Shown here in pieces: positions 7,255-15,420 of a stretch of DNA of 34,351 bases. The number at the start of each line of letters is the position of its first letter. Position 1 is the stretch's first letter. The notes under the pieces were generated by a model. It saw only the letters and a program-made list of their open reading frames with translations. It was not told the DNA's origin and did no database searches. The position numbers were made by a program, and so were the translations under genes. The stretch comes from Gammaproteobacteria bacterium (GTDB lineage Bacteria > Pseudomonadota > Gammaproteobacteria > Chromatiales > Chromatiaceae). Where the stretch lies: positions 1 through 34,351 of the forward strand of contig JAAGZL010000192.1 in NCBI GenBank assembly GCA_024206335.1, given 5' to 3'.

Positions 7255-7830
7255 TTGATTAATACCGCAATAGGGCATGTGCTCGTAGAACTGAATAGCT
7301 ACTTCGGTTTGCAATCGGGTCATGAAGCTGAAAGTGTGGTGGTGGCCGGGAGCCTGTTTGATTTAGACGGCAACGTAAACACGGCAACCAAAAACAAAGT
7401 GGTTTTGTCAATGGTCAACATCGAACAGGATTCAGTGTATAGAGAGGTCGAAGCTTTCAAACAAACTGAAGGTGGTAAAGGTCAGCGCATCAAGCCGAAA
7501 ATTAATGTCAATCTTTACCTTCTGTTTGTTGCCAACCTTGCAATCTATACCGAAGCAATGAAGTCAATTGCAAATGTAGTTAGCTTTTTCCAGATAAACC
7601 CCTCTTTTGATTACGCCGACTTTGTCGGGACTGAAGGCCCGAAAGGGCGAATGTCTTTTGATTTATTTTCCATGACTTTTGAACAGCAGAATAATTTATG
7701 GAGCGTGCTGGGCGCAAAATATATGCCTTCGGTTGTATACAAGGTGGGTATGTTAGAAATTAAGGATCAGCAGATTGAATCCGAAGTCCCACCGGTACAG
7801 GAACTTTGGGTGGAAGGTAGTAAACGATGA
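7255..7830 (+). CDS. DUF4255 / Afp16-like tube-terminator (cap) protein
   Basis: This protein belongs to the Pvc16/Afp16 N-terminal domain family (DUF4255), which closes the distal end of the tube and sheath and sets particle length with the tape measure. After the start it reads INTAIGHVLVELNSYF, as the family does, followed by the strand VVLSMVNIEQD and the central KPKINVNLYLLFVANL. The C-terminal half has YKVGMLEIKDQQIE. I prefer the TTG at 7255 (191 residues), because the family begins with M-I-[ND]-x-A-I and the extension from an ATG at 7210 adds an unrelated hydrophobic piece read through nine T's. The stop overlaps the next start (ATGA), so translation is probably coupled. Confidence 0.88.
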   Translation: MINTAIGHVLVELNSYFGLQSGHEAESVVVAGSLFDLDGNVNTATKNKVVLSMVNIEQDSVYREVEAFKQTEGGKGQRIKPKINVNLYLLFVANLAIYTEAMKSIANVVSFFQINPSFDYADFVGTEGPKGRMSFDLFSMTFEQQNNLWSVLGAKYMPSVVYKVGMLEIKDQQIESEVPPVQELWVEGSKR

Positions 7831-8945
7831 AGTTGGTATACCGCCCATTGCTGGAAATTCAGTTGCGCCATAGTTTTTATATGAGTGGAATTGCGGTCGA
7901 TGATTTTAAAATTGTACCCAGCGCGTCTACGCTAGAAATGCTCAAACAGTATGACCTGATTATGCGAAAAAATGATACGGGTTTTGTTATCTACGCAGAA
8001 GTCGACGCCAGCAGCGTCGGAGAAGCCATTGAAAATGTCAGCCCCGTACCATTACCCAGGTTAAAAAATGAACATCTCGAAGAAACCCTGCACTTAAGTT
8101 TTTACTTGCAGGCTAATAATAAATACCTGTCCAATATCACAGAGTTAAAGCGATATGATCCAGGGCGCGAACTTTTTTATTTTAATAATTTGCGTGATGA
8201 TCAAGATTCCGGCTTGCTGCGCCTTGGAGATAGCTTTACTGATCAGCGAGTTGGGGATGCTATCGCACTGGTCAGCGCAGAAACGGTCACTTACCGTTTT
8301 AATTCAGCGGTGAATTCAGCAACCATTCAAATTAACGATTCATTTGGTAACACCCTGCATAACAGTTCTTTTCAGCTCGACGATCTATCCATAACAACAT
8401 TGGAGCACCGAATTGATCTGAACGATGTAAGCGCTATGCGCGCTGGACGTTATTCACTGATCCATGAAGGCAGTGTTGATGGCCCCCAGGTATTTTATTT
8501 TGATCCCGACATATTTGCCCTTAACGCTCTGGCAGTTATCGAAATATTTGATTCTACCGTTGGACTAACCGCAGATGAGTCGGAGCTTGTTGCCGCTGAG
8601 TATCAGTTTTTACTGAACAATGAAATTCAGGCTATTGGAACCTATGCGCTGCAACTGGAGGCACGCGCTACTACCTGGCGTTATAACGTGATCAAAAAAT
8701 ACGACAGTAATCCATATAGCCTGGTGAATCTCGACGATATCACTGATTTCACCAAATCGCTGGAAAGTAAGCGGGCCATTTTTTTAGCTGATGATGAACG
8801 AGCATTGTCAGAGCAGCCTGCAGCGATTGTACTGAACCATTCAGGAACCAAATTACGTAACTTGCCGTCACCGCAGTTAACGACTCAGCTCCAGCAGGGA
8901 GCGAGTGAGGACAGTTACATTTCTGACATGTATATATATGTCTAA
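7827..8945 (+). CDS. eCIS protein of unknown function, cap-region candidate
   Basis: This 372-residue protein starts four bases before the end of the Afp16-like gene and precedes the sheath. It opens with YRPLLEIQLRHSFY and is strand-rich throughout, with no signal peptide, membrane segment or catalytic motif. The part at about 150-225 reads like a beta-sandwich. As I recall, proteins of this kind occupy the same position in other non-Afp-type eCIS clusters, and a second cap-associated component has been described for some marine particles. A structural role at the distal end or cap is the best guess from position alone. The final residues (YISDMYIYV) are unusual but still in frame. Confidence 0.75.
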   Translation: MKLVYRPLLEIQLRHSFYMSGIAVDDFKIVPSASTLEMLKQYDLIMRKNDTGFVIYAEVDASSVGEAIENVSPVPLPRLKNEHLEETLHLSFYLQANNKYLSNITELKRYDPGRELFYFNNLRDDQDSGLLRLGDSFTDQRVGDAIALVSAETVTYRFNSAVNSATIQINDSFGNTLHNSSFQLDDLSITTLEHRIDLNDVSAMRAGRYSLIHEGSVDGPQVFYFDPDIFALNALAVIEIFDSTVGLTADESELVAAEYQFLLNNEIQAIGTYALQLEARATTWRYNVIKKYDSNPYSLVNLDDITDFTKSLESKRAIFLADDERALSEQPAAIVLNHSGTKLRNLPSPQLTTQLQQGASEDSYISDMYIYV

Positions 8946-8985
8946 ACCAGAAGTAGAAACACCACACCAATGAATAGGTAAAAAT

Positions 8986-11049
8986 ATGGCTTATAAAACC
9001 CCCGGAGTATATGTAAAGGAAGTTTCGATCTTTCCTCCTTCTGTTGCTGAAGTTGAGACCGCCATTCCGGCATTTATCGGTTATACCGAAAAAGCAGAAA
9101 AGAAAGGAGAGGTGCTGACTAACATACCAACCAAGATAAAATCTTTACTGGACTACCATACATTGTTTGGTGGTGAGTATGACATCACACAGGTGGATGT
9201 CGCCGTCGATGAGGCCAACAGCTTTGCTGTCACATCTGTTGCACCGGATAAACGATTTTATATGTATGAAGCGTTGCGACAGTTTTATGATAATGGCGGC
9301 GGAGACTGCTACATAGTGTCGGTGGGGCCTTTCAGCGCAACGGTCGCCCTCGGCAAAAGTGCGGACGCTGTAGCTAATCCGGGTTTGTCGGTGGGTCTGA
9401 AGAAGCTGGAAAAGTATGACGAACCGACCATTATACTATTTCCAGATGCGCCGTTATTAGCTGACGAGTCAGCATTCTATACGTTACAGCAACGGGCATT
9501 GTCACAGTGTGCGAAATTACAGGACCGTGTATCGGTATTTGATCTATTCGAAAACACGACTCGTGATTTTGAAGATACCGTGGATGAATTCAGAAATAGA
9601 ATTGGTATCAATAATCTGAAATACGGCGCGGCTTATACGCCCTGGTTGCATACCACCTACAAGAAAACTATTAACCTGGGAATCTTTGAATCCCACGTGA
9701 GGCAATCGAACGGCACGTCTCAGAACCTCGACGAATTAACCTCGGATCCCGATTTAAATGCGCTGGTGACAACGGCAAAAGATGCCATGCAGGATCAGTC
9801 TACCCTGGCCAGTATGGTGAGCGGTTTACTGAGTGATGGAGCACAAACCATAAAAGACCGGTTTGCCACTTTACGAAATGCCGTGATGGCTGCCGATGAT
9901 ACGACCTCAAGTGCCGCGGTGACAGCATTGATCGATTACGTGCAAGAAGTTGCCACCGAACTGCCTGAATTACGAACTTCATTGATCGGTGAAAACTTGA
10001 AACTTGATATGGATGCTTACGCCGGGGATAAATTAAAGGAAGCCATTAAAGACCTGGTGCAACTGGAAAAAAATGACGATGTGAATGCGATAACCGGGAT
10101 AGACGATCCCACCGTTATTACACGATATGAGAATTATGATGCAACCGGCTGGCTCGATGAATACGATTTAACGTCACCACCGGATGGCGTTATCGTCAGT
10201 GATATAGCCGGATCTACTACCGACTATGGCGATTTATCGGTCAGTCCTGCACCGATGAAAACCACGGCAGTAAATATTGTTGTCGGTCGCGATGCTGTGG
10301 ATTCAGGTGCAACCGCGGTGGGACTTGACGGTATTTTTACTGGCATCAATGATTTTATTCAGGAATTACTGGCTGCTGCACAAACCCATGCCGAGCTGAC
10401 CCAGAATACGCTTTACGAAACCCACAGTATCGTGGGCAATATTGTAGAACATATTAAACGTGATTTTTCCAAAGTACCGCCAAGTGGTTCCGTCGCGGGT
10501 TTGTATGCATTTGTAGATAATGCGCGTGGCGTATGGAAGGCTCCCGCAAATGTTAGTGTAAGTGGGATCAGAGGCCCGATAGAGCCGATAGATGATGCTG
10601 ATCAGGAATCACTCAACATTGATGTAACCGGTGGTAAATCCGTAAATGCCATCAGGGCCTTTACCGGTCGAGGTACGCTGGTTTGGGGAGCGAGGACCCT
10701 GGCGGGTAACGATAACGAGTGGCGCTATGTTCCGGTACGGCGTTTCTTTAACATGGTTGAAGAGTCCGTAAAAAAGTCCACTGCCTGGGCCGTATTTGAG
10801 CCTAATACTGCTCAATTATGGAGCAAAGTCAAAGGCATGATTGATAATTATCTGATTCAAAAATGGCGTGAGGGTGCACTCGCAGGATCAACCCCTGAAG
10901 ACGCCTTTTTTGTGCGAGTCGGCTTAGGTCAAACGATGACTGCACAGGATATCCTGGAAGGAAAATTAATTATTGAAATTGGTATGGCAGCAGTACGCCC
11001 GGCTGAATTCATCATCCTTAAGTTTATGCATAAGCTTCAGGAATCCTAA
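8986..11049 (+). CDS. Contractile tail sheath protein
   Basis: This 687-residue sheath subunit forms the outer contractile tube. The N-terminus (YKTPGVYVKEV, then TAIPAFIGYTE) and the C-terminus (GRGTLVWGARTLAGN, WRYVPVRRFFNMVEESV and a final VRPAEFIILKF) are the two conserved ends that interlock neighbouring subunits. It is clearly longer than the roughly 350-480 residues of Afp2-4; the extra length lies in the middle (about residues 230-450) and would form surface domains. Afp has three sheath paralogues, but only this one is present here. The gene is 90 bases from the tube gene, the largest gap within the operon. Confidence 0.96.
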   Translation: MAYKTPGVYVKEVSIFPPSVAEVETAIPAFIGYTEKAEKKGEVLTNIPTKIKSLLDYHTLFGGEYDITQVDVAVDEANSFAVTSVAPDKRFYMYEALRQFYDNGGGDCYIVSVGPFSATVALGKSADAVANPGLSVGLKKLEKYDEPTIILFPDAPLLADESAFYTLQQRALSQCAKLQDRVSVFDLFENTTRDFEDTVDEFRNRIGINNLKYGAAYTPWLHTTYKKTINLGIFESHVRQSNGTSQNLDELTSDPDLNALVTTAKDAMQDQSTLASMVSGLLSDGAQTIKDRFATLRNAVMAADDTTSSAAVTALIDYVQEVATELPELRTSLIGENLKLDMDAYAGDKLKEAIKDLVQLEKNDDVNAITGIDDPTVITRYENYDATGWLDEYDLTSPPDGVIVSDIAGSTTDYGDLSVSPAPMKTTAVNIVVGRDAVDSGATAVGLDGIFTGINDFIQELLAAAQTHAELTQNTLYETHSIVGNIVEHIKRDFSKVPPSGSVAGLYAFVDNARGVWKAPANVSVSGIRGPIEPIDDADQESLNIDVTGGKSVNAIRAFTGRGTLVWGARTLAGNDNEWRYVPVRRFFNMVEESVKKSTAWAVFEPNTAQLWSKVKGMIDNYLIQKWREGALAGSTPEDAFFVRVGLGQTMTAQDILEGKLIIEIGMAAVRPAEFIILKFMHKLQES

Positions 11050-11139
11050 GCTCATTTTTTTGCCGGAAATCTGCCCGCTGAATGATGAAAATAATATGCC
11101 ATTGATTACATTGCATAGAAAATATTACAGGAGATTGTC

Positions 11140-11568
11140 ATGCCTTATCCATTAACAGTATTTTCGTTTCGAGTCGACTGGAGCGGAACTAATATAGGTT
11201 TTTCAGAAGTGACCGGGCTGAATATAGAAGTCCAGGTCATAGAATATCGAGACGGATTAAATCCCGAGTATTCGAGCACCAAAATGCCGGGCTTGAAAAA
11301 GTACGGCAACATCACCTTAAAACGAGGCGTTTTTGCGAGTGACAATGAATACTACGACTGGCTTAGCAAGATAAAGCTGAATAAACCGGAACGCCGGGAT
11401 ATTGGCATCCTTTTACTCGATGAAGAGGCTAGTCCAGTGATGAAATGGACCGTAATTAATGCCTGGCCAACCAAGCTGACCTCACCGGATTTAAAAGCCA
11501 GTGGTAATGAAGCGGCCATTGAAACCTTAGAAATAGCACACGAAGGAATTAAGATAGAAAACGACTGA
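11140..11568 (+). CDS. Inner tube protein 1 (Afp1/5-like, gp19 family)
   Basis: This 142-residue protein is of the T4 gp19-like tube family, which stacks as hexameric rings inside the sheath and carries cargo. Typical features are FRVDWSGTNIGFSEVTGL near the start, a Y-G-N-I-T-L-K-R-G strand in the centre, ILLLDEEASPVMKWTVINAWPTK, and IETLEIAHEGI at the end. An AGGAGA precedes the ATG by about six bases. Its paralogue follows after five bases. As the longer-spaced first copy it is probably the main tube subunit, though I cannot prove which of the two is the bulk subunit. Confidence 0.95.
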   Translation: MPYPLTVFSFRVDWSGTNIGFSEVTGLNIEVQVIEYRDGLNPEYSSTKMPGLKKYGNITLKRGVFASDNEYYDWLSKIKLNKPERRDIGILLLDEEASPVMKWTVINAWPTKLTSPDLKASGNEAAIETLEIAHEGIKIEND

Positions 11569-11573
11569 TTGTT

Positions 11574-12029
11574 ATGCTTGATATACCTGTTGTGTTTCAC
11601 TTCAAAGTTGAATTCGGACCGGATTCGCATGACAGAAGTGGTGGGTTTTCAGAAGACAAGGATAACCGTTTTCAGGAGGTTAGTGGACTCACGGCAGAAA
11701 TTACCACTGAAGAGTTTAAGGAAGGAGGTTTGAACGAATATGTTCGCAAACTGCCAACCGGTGCCAAGTACGGAAACCTGTCGTTAAAGCGAGGTTATAT
11801 TGTTGACTCCAAGGTTGGAGACTGGATTCGAAATGCGGTTGAAAATTTCAAGTTTAAACCGAGGGATATCACCATCTCGCTACTGGATGAAGAAAGCAAT
11901 CCCGTGTCGGAATGGGTGTTTTCAGCGGCTTATCCAGTGAAATGGTCATTAGCCGATTTAAAGGCCCAGGAAAATGCCTTGTCTATTGAATCCCTGGAAC
12001 TGGTATATAAAAGTTTCCGCAAAAGCTGA
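11574..12029 (+). CDS. Inner tube protein 2 (tube paralogue, probable initiator)
   Basis: This 151-residue paralogue of the preceding tube protein has the same order of motifs: FQEVSGLTAEI, YGNLSLKRGYI, ISLLDEESNPVSEWVFSAAYPVKW and IESLELVYKSF. It carries an acidic N-terminal insertion (PDSHDRSGGFSEDKD) not seen in the first copy. In Afp/PVC a second tube-type protein joins the tube to the hub and spike; position just before the hub genes suggests that role here, but this is inference from gene order. Confidence 0.93.
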   Translation: MLDIPVVFHFKVEFGPDSHDRSGGFSEDKDNRFQEVSGLTAEITTEEFKEGGLNEYVRKLPTGAKYGNLSLKRGYIVDSKVGDWIRNAVENFKFKPRDITISLLDEESNPVSEWVFSAAYPVKWSLADLKAQENALSIESLELVYKSFRKS

Positions 12030-12082
12030 TTCAAAACTACGTTGTTTGCCGGCGTAGAAGTGTTTTAAAGGCGGTATTTAGC

Positions 12083-12253
12083 ATGACAATAGAAATTAAG
12101 GAACTGGTGATCAGAGCGGTGGTAGACCCGGCAGGTGGTTCCAGTGAAAAACAGCAAAAAAATGCTGATAAAGGTCAACCTGCTAGCGATGAAACGGTAG
12201 CTGAATGTGTTGAGCAGGTGCTGGAAATATTGCGCCGACAACGAGAGAGATAA
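12083..12253 (+). CDS. DUF5908 microprotein (Afp6 position)
   Basis: This 56-residue protein begins with MTIEIKELVIRAVVD, the signature of DUF5908 proteins found in eCIS and related clusters between the tube and LysM genes. The rest is a charged linker and a C-terminal helix (VAECVEQVLEILRRQRER). Its function is unknown; position corresponds to Afp6/Pvc6. The stop lies 13 bases before the ATG of the LysM protein, and the 3' end of the gene forms that gene's purine-rich ribosome binding region. The start follows an AGGCGG-like site. Confidence 0.85.
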   Translation: MTIEIKELVIRAVVDPAGGSSEKQQKNADKGQPASDETVAECVEQVLEILRRQRER

Positions 12254-12266
12254 GCGAGAGGGAGAG

Positions 12267-12953
12267 ATGAGCGGCGAACTAAAAAAAATGATTATCGAAG
12301 CTTATCGTGAAGAGGATTATAGCGGTAGCGTAGCCGAAAGTTTTGAGGTGATGTTCAACCCCAATACCTACACACAAAAATATGATATTAAATACGAAGC
12401 CCGGCAGGGTCAGGGTGATACCGGTAGCCCCCAGGTTTTTGGCAATATTGAGCCCCAGGAATACAGTTTTGAATTTTTATTTGATGGCACTGGCGCTGCG
12501 GTAGTTGAACAGGATGTGCATACCACTGTGGAACGGTTTTTAACGGTCACCGGAAAACACGATGGTGATATTCATCGCCCTTTATACCTGAAGTTGTCGT
12601 GGGGGGCTCTCATTTCAAAGTGTGTATTAAAGTCTGCAGAAGTTACCTACACACTATTTAAATCTGATGGTTATCCGCTTCGAGCAAAAGTTAAAGCCGT
12701 TTTTGCGGAAAACATAGAAGATACTTTGCGAGTCGCGGAAGAGCGTAAAAACTCGCCGGATCTAACTCATGTATACAGCGTCGTTCAAGGCGATCACCTG
12801 TCGTTGCTGGCGCATAAATATTATGGGGATGCGTCGCGATATCTGCAGGTAGCTCAGTATAACAATCTGAATAATTATCGCGTGCTTAAACCTGGGCAAA
12901 TCCTGGCATTTCCTCCAATCAAGGAGCTGGATGAAAGCCCTGTCACGGTATGA
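12267..12953 (+). CDS. Baseplate hub protein with LysM domain (Afp7-like)
   Basis: The 228-residue protein connects tube, spike and baseplate. Residues 1-160 hold the family pattern FEVMFNPNTYTQKYDIKY, then PQEYSFEFLFDGTG, PLYLKLSWG and FKSDGYPLRAKVKAVF. A LysM domain closes the protein (about 168-217: VYSVVQGDHLSLLAHKYYGD...LKPGQILAFPP). I chose the ATG at 12267, directly after GAGAGGGAGAG; the in-frame extension to 12207 lies inside the preceding DUF5908 gene. Its stop overlaps the next ATG by four bases, so hub and spike are probably translated together. Confidence 0.95.
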   Translation: MSGELKKMIIEAYREEDYSGSVAESFEVMFNPNTYTQKYDIKYEARQGQGDTGSPQVFGNIEPQEYSFEFLFDGTGAAVVEQDVHTTVERFLTVTGKHDGDIHRPLYLKLSWGALISKCVLKSAEVTYTLFKSDGYPLRAKVKAVFAENIEDTLRVAEERKNSPDLTHVYSVVQGDHLSLLAHKYYGDASRYLQVAQYNNLNNYRVLKPGQILAFPPIKELDESPVTV

Positions 12954-14698
12954 CTGAAGAGCTCACAATTCCTACGCCTGCAGCGGCTGATCGTCCAACA
13001 TTTAAAATTATGTCGGATGGATCACAAATTAGCGGGGAGTTTCAAATAAAGGCGGTTATCGTCAATCGTGAATTTAACCGGGTGGCATCTGCCGAAATTA
13101 TAGTACTGGATGGAGATCCTGCCTCACAGGATTTCAAGGCCAGTAATAATGAAGCTTTTGTCCCTGGCGCTGAAATAGAAATACGCGCGGGTTATCACGG
13201 TAATGAGGAGATTGTATTTAAAGGTATTGTCATCCGCCACGCACTTCGTGTGCATAAAACCCGGCCATCCCTATTACGGATTGAGTGTCGTGATACAGCT
13301 ATCAAAATGACTGTCGGGCGAAAAAGTAAATATTATTACGAAGTAAAAGATTCGGAAATCATAGAAGAGATCGCTGGTGAAGCCGGTTTGACAACCAGCA
13401 TCGAAGCGACGGATGCGACGCATGCGCAGATGGTTCAATTTTACAGTACGGACTGGGATTTCATTCTGGCGCGAACAGAAGCTAATGGAAAGTTGTTGTT
13501 AACACAGGATGGTGAGTTGATAGTGAGTGCACCCGATGGTAGTGGTGACCCGGTATTAACACTCGCTTATGGTGGCAATATTCTTGATTTTGAAGCCCAC
13601 AGTGATGTGCGGGATCAATATTCAGCGGTGCAGTCGTATGCCTGGGACTCGACTAATCAGGAAATGATCGAGATAGATGCAGTGGAACCTTCTGCGGTTT
13701 CTCCCGGAAACCTTGTTAGCAGTGATCTGGCTTCGGTAATAAGTGATGAACCTATAAAACTTAAACACGGTGGTCAGATTAAAGATGATGAATTACAGGC
13801 CTGGGCGGATGGTGAGTGGATGCGAAGTTCGTATTCAAAGGTACGTGGCCGAGTCAGAATTCAGGGTGTTGCCGCAGTAAAACCGGGTGACGTTATTGAG
13901 TTGAAAGGCATGGGTGAGCGATTTAATGGTAAAGCCTTTGTTGCCGGCTTACATCATGAAATAAATGATAAAAACTGGGAAACAGATATTAGCCTGGGAC
14001 TGTCAGCCGACTGCTTTTCGCGTAATCCGGCAGATATCATGGAAGCAGCTGCTAGTGGCCTGTTACCAGGCTTATCGGGTCTGCAACTGGGTCTGGTGAC
14101 TTCACTGGAAGATCCGGATGGGGAAAATAGAATTCAACTTAGAATTCCGATGATAGATGCCTCGGAAGAAGGAATCTGGGCACGTGTAGCCACACTGGAT
14201 GCGGGTGAGAATCGAGGTTCTTTTTTTCTACCCGAAGTTGATGATGAGGTCGTGGTTGGGTTTTTAAATGATGACCCGAGAAATCCGGTTGTTCTGGGCA
14301 TGTTTAACAGCAGTGCCAAACCAGCACCCATTGAAGCCAGTGATGATAACCATGAAAAAGGTTTTGTTACACGCAGTGAAATGAAGCTGGTTTTTAATGA
14401 TGACCTGAACACAATTTCTATCGAAACACCAAATGGTAATTCGATATTGCTGAGTGATGACGAGGGCAGTATTACGGTGAGTGATGAAAATGATAACTCC
14501 ATCGCCTTAAGCTCCGATGGGATCTCACTTGAATCAGCTGCAGACATCAATATTACAGCTTCTGGAGACGTCAATATAGAAGGCAGCAATGTTGCGGCAT
14601 CTGCATCGACAGAATTTAAGGCGGAAGGCAGCAGTGCAGCAGAAGTTTCGTCGGGCGGGAATATGGTAGTAAAAGGTTCCATGGTTCAGATTAACTGA
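12950..14698 (+). CDS. VgrG-like central spike protein (Afp8-like)
   Basis: This 582-residue spike protein combines gp27- and gp5-like parts. Residues about 1-370 resemble the gp27/gpD hub (EIRAGYHGNEEIVFKGIV, YYYEVKDSEIIEEIAGEAGL, VKPGDVIELKG). Residues about 380-457 are the OB fold (NRIQLRIP, then GSFFLPEVDDEVVVGFLNDDPRNPVVLGMF). The last 110 residues are a repetitive, Ser/Ala/Asp-rich beta-prism (for example DINITASGDVNIEGSN) that forms the needle. The PAAR gene follows after 15 bases, so the tip caps this needle. No extra C-terminal effector domain is present. Confidence 0.96.
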   Translation: MTEELTIPTPAAADRPTFKIMSDGSQISGEFQIKAVIVNREFNRVASAEIIVLDGDPASQDFKASNNEAFVPGAEIEIRAGYHGNEEIVFKGIVIRHALRVHKTRPSLLRIECRDTAIKMTVGRKSKYYYEVKDSEIIEEIAGEAGLTTSIEATDATHAQMVQFYSTDWDFILARTEANGKLLLTQDGELIVSAPDGSGDPVLTLAYGGNILDFEAHSDVRDQYSAVQSYAWDSTNQEMIEIDAVEPSAVSPGNLVSSDLASVISDEPIKLKHGGQIKDDELQAWADGEWMRSSYSKVRGRVRIQGVAAVKPGDVIELKGMGERFNGKAFVAGLHHEINDKNWETDISLGLSADCFSRNPADIMEAAASGLLPGLSGLQLGLVTSLEDPDGENRIQLRIPMIDASEEGIWARVATLDAGENRGSFFLPEVDDEVVVGFLNDDPRNPVVLGMFNSSAKPAPIEASDDNHEKGFVTRSEMKLVFNDDLNTISIETPNGNSILLSDDEGSITVSDENDNSIALSSDGISLESAADINITASGDVNIEGSNVAASASTEFKAEGSSAAEVSSGGNMVVKGSMVQIN

Positions 14699-14713
14699 CT
14701 ACGAGAGAATATT

Positions 14714-14995
14714 ATGCCGGCAGCAGCGAGAGTCACAGATACAACAACCCATGGCGGCACTATAGTCGGTCCGGGTGTCGCTACGGTAATGATAGGTGGT
14801 ATGCCGGCAGCTGTGGCCACCGATCAACATGTTTGTTCGTTGCCGCCAATCGCCCACCAGCCCACGGTGAGTCCATTTCCAGCGGGTAGTGGCAGTGTGA
14901 TGATAGGTGGTATGCCGGCATTACGCATCAGCGATACCTGTATATGTGGAGCTGCAGCAGTTGTCGGCGAACCTACGGTAGCGATAGGGGGTTAA
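14714..14995 (+). CDS. PAAR-type spike tip protein (Afp10-like)
   Basis: This 93-residue protein is a bare PAAR domain that sharpens the spike. It has the N-terminal PAAARVTDTTTHGG, two copies of VMIGGMPA, and the candidate zinc ligands His (HGG), His/Cys (DQHVC) and the late CIC. The two VMIGGMPA copies are encoded by an identical 20-base repeat (TGATAGGTGGTATGCCGGCA) near 14790 and 14900, which reflects the internal symmetry of the fold. No N- or C-terminal extension carries a toxin. Its stop overlaps an ATG of the next gene (TAATG). Confidence 0.95.
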   Translation: MPAAARVTDTTTHGGTIVGPGVATVMIGGMPAAVATDQHVCSLPPIAHQPTVSPFPAGSGSVMIGGMPALRISDTCICGAAAVVGEPTVAIGG

Positions 14996-14997
14996 TG

Positions 14998-15408
14998 ATG
15001 TCTGAAAATCAATCATTTTTAGGTAAAGGATGGGGCTTTCCACCAACCTTTAATAAAAGTGCCAGAACAATCGGCATGTTAACGGATGAAGATGATATTC
15101 GATCCAGCATGGAGATTCTGCTATCGACCGATGTCGGCGAGCGGGTCATGCAACCCAAATATGGTTGTAACTTGCATAGGCTGGTATTTGAACCAGTAGA
15201 TACTACGTTACAGGCTTATATTAAAGACCTGATAAAAACTGCAATTTTGTATTTTGAGCCGCGCATTATTTTGAACGACGTGGTCTTGATTCCCAGGATA
15301 CAGGAAGGCCGAATTGATATAGATATAAATTATACAGTGGCTACCACAAATACACGGAACAACTTTGTTTATCCTTTTTATATTGAAGAAGGGTCAGAGG
15401 TAGGGTAG
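14998..15408 (+). CDS. gp25-like baseplate wedge protein (Afp9-like)
   Basis: This 136-residue protein is of the gp25/IraD family, which clamps the wedge to the sheath initiator. Typical residues are GKGWGFPPTF, DEDDIRSSMEILLSTDVGERVMQP (the family's LL-T-GER-M-P core) and YGCNLHRLVFEP. The ATG at 14998 has GGGGG six bases upstream; the ATG at 14995 is also possible and overlaps the PAAR stop. Its position between PAAR and the large wedge proteins follows the common eCIS order. Confidence 0.95.
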   Translation: MSENQSFLGKGWGFPPTFNKSARTIGMLTDEDDIRSSMEILLSTDVGERVMQPKYGCNLHRLVFEPVDTTLQAYIKDLIKTAILYFEPRIILNDVVLIPRIQEGRIDIDINYTVATTNTRNNFVYPFYIEEGSEVG

Positions 15409-15420
15409 CGGGAACAGCTG

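Noticed and set aside
11065-11078. GG-N10-GC as a second sigma-54 promoter before the tube genes
   Set aside because: Outside the GG and GC the bases do not match the consensus (CGGAAA and CCGC), and the gap is short.
12207-12266. N-terminal extension of the LysM hub protein
   Set aside because: It overlaps the DUF5908 gene, has no ribosome site, and the ATG at 12267 has a clear GAGAGGGAG site.
14134-14682. Minus-strand frame opposite the spike needle region
   Set aside because: Its Ser-rich translation mirrors the repetitive Asp/Ser/Ala codons of the VgrG-like beta-prism.
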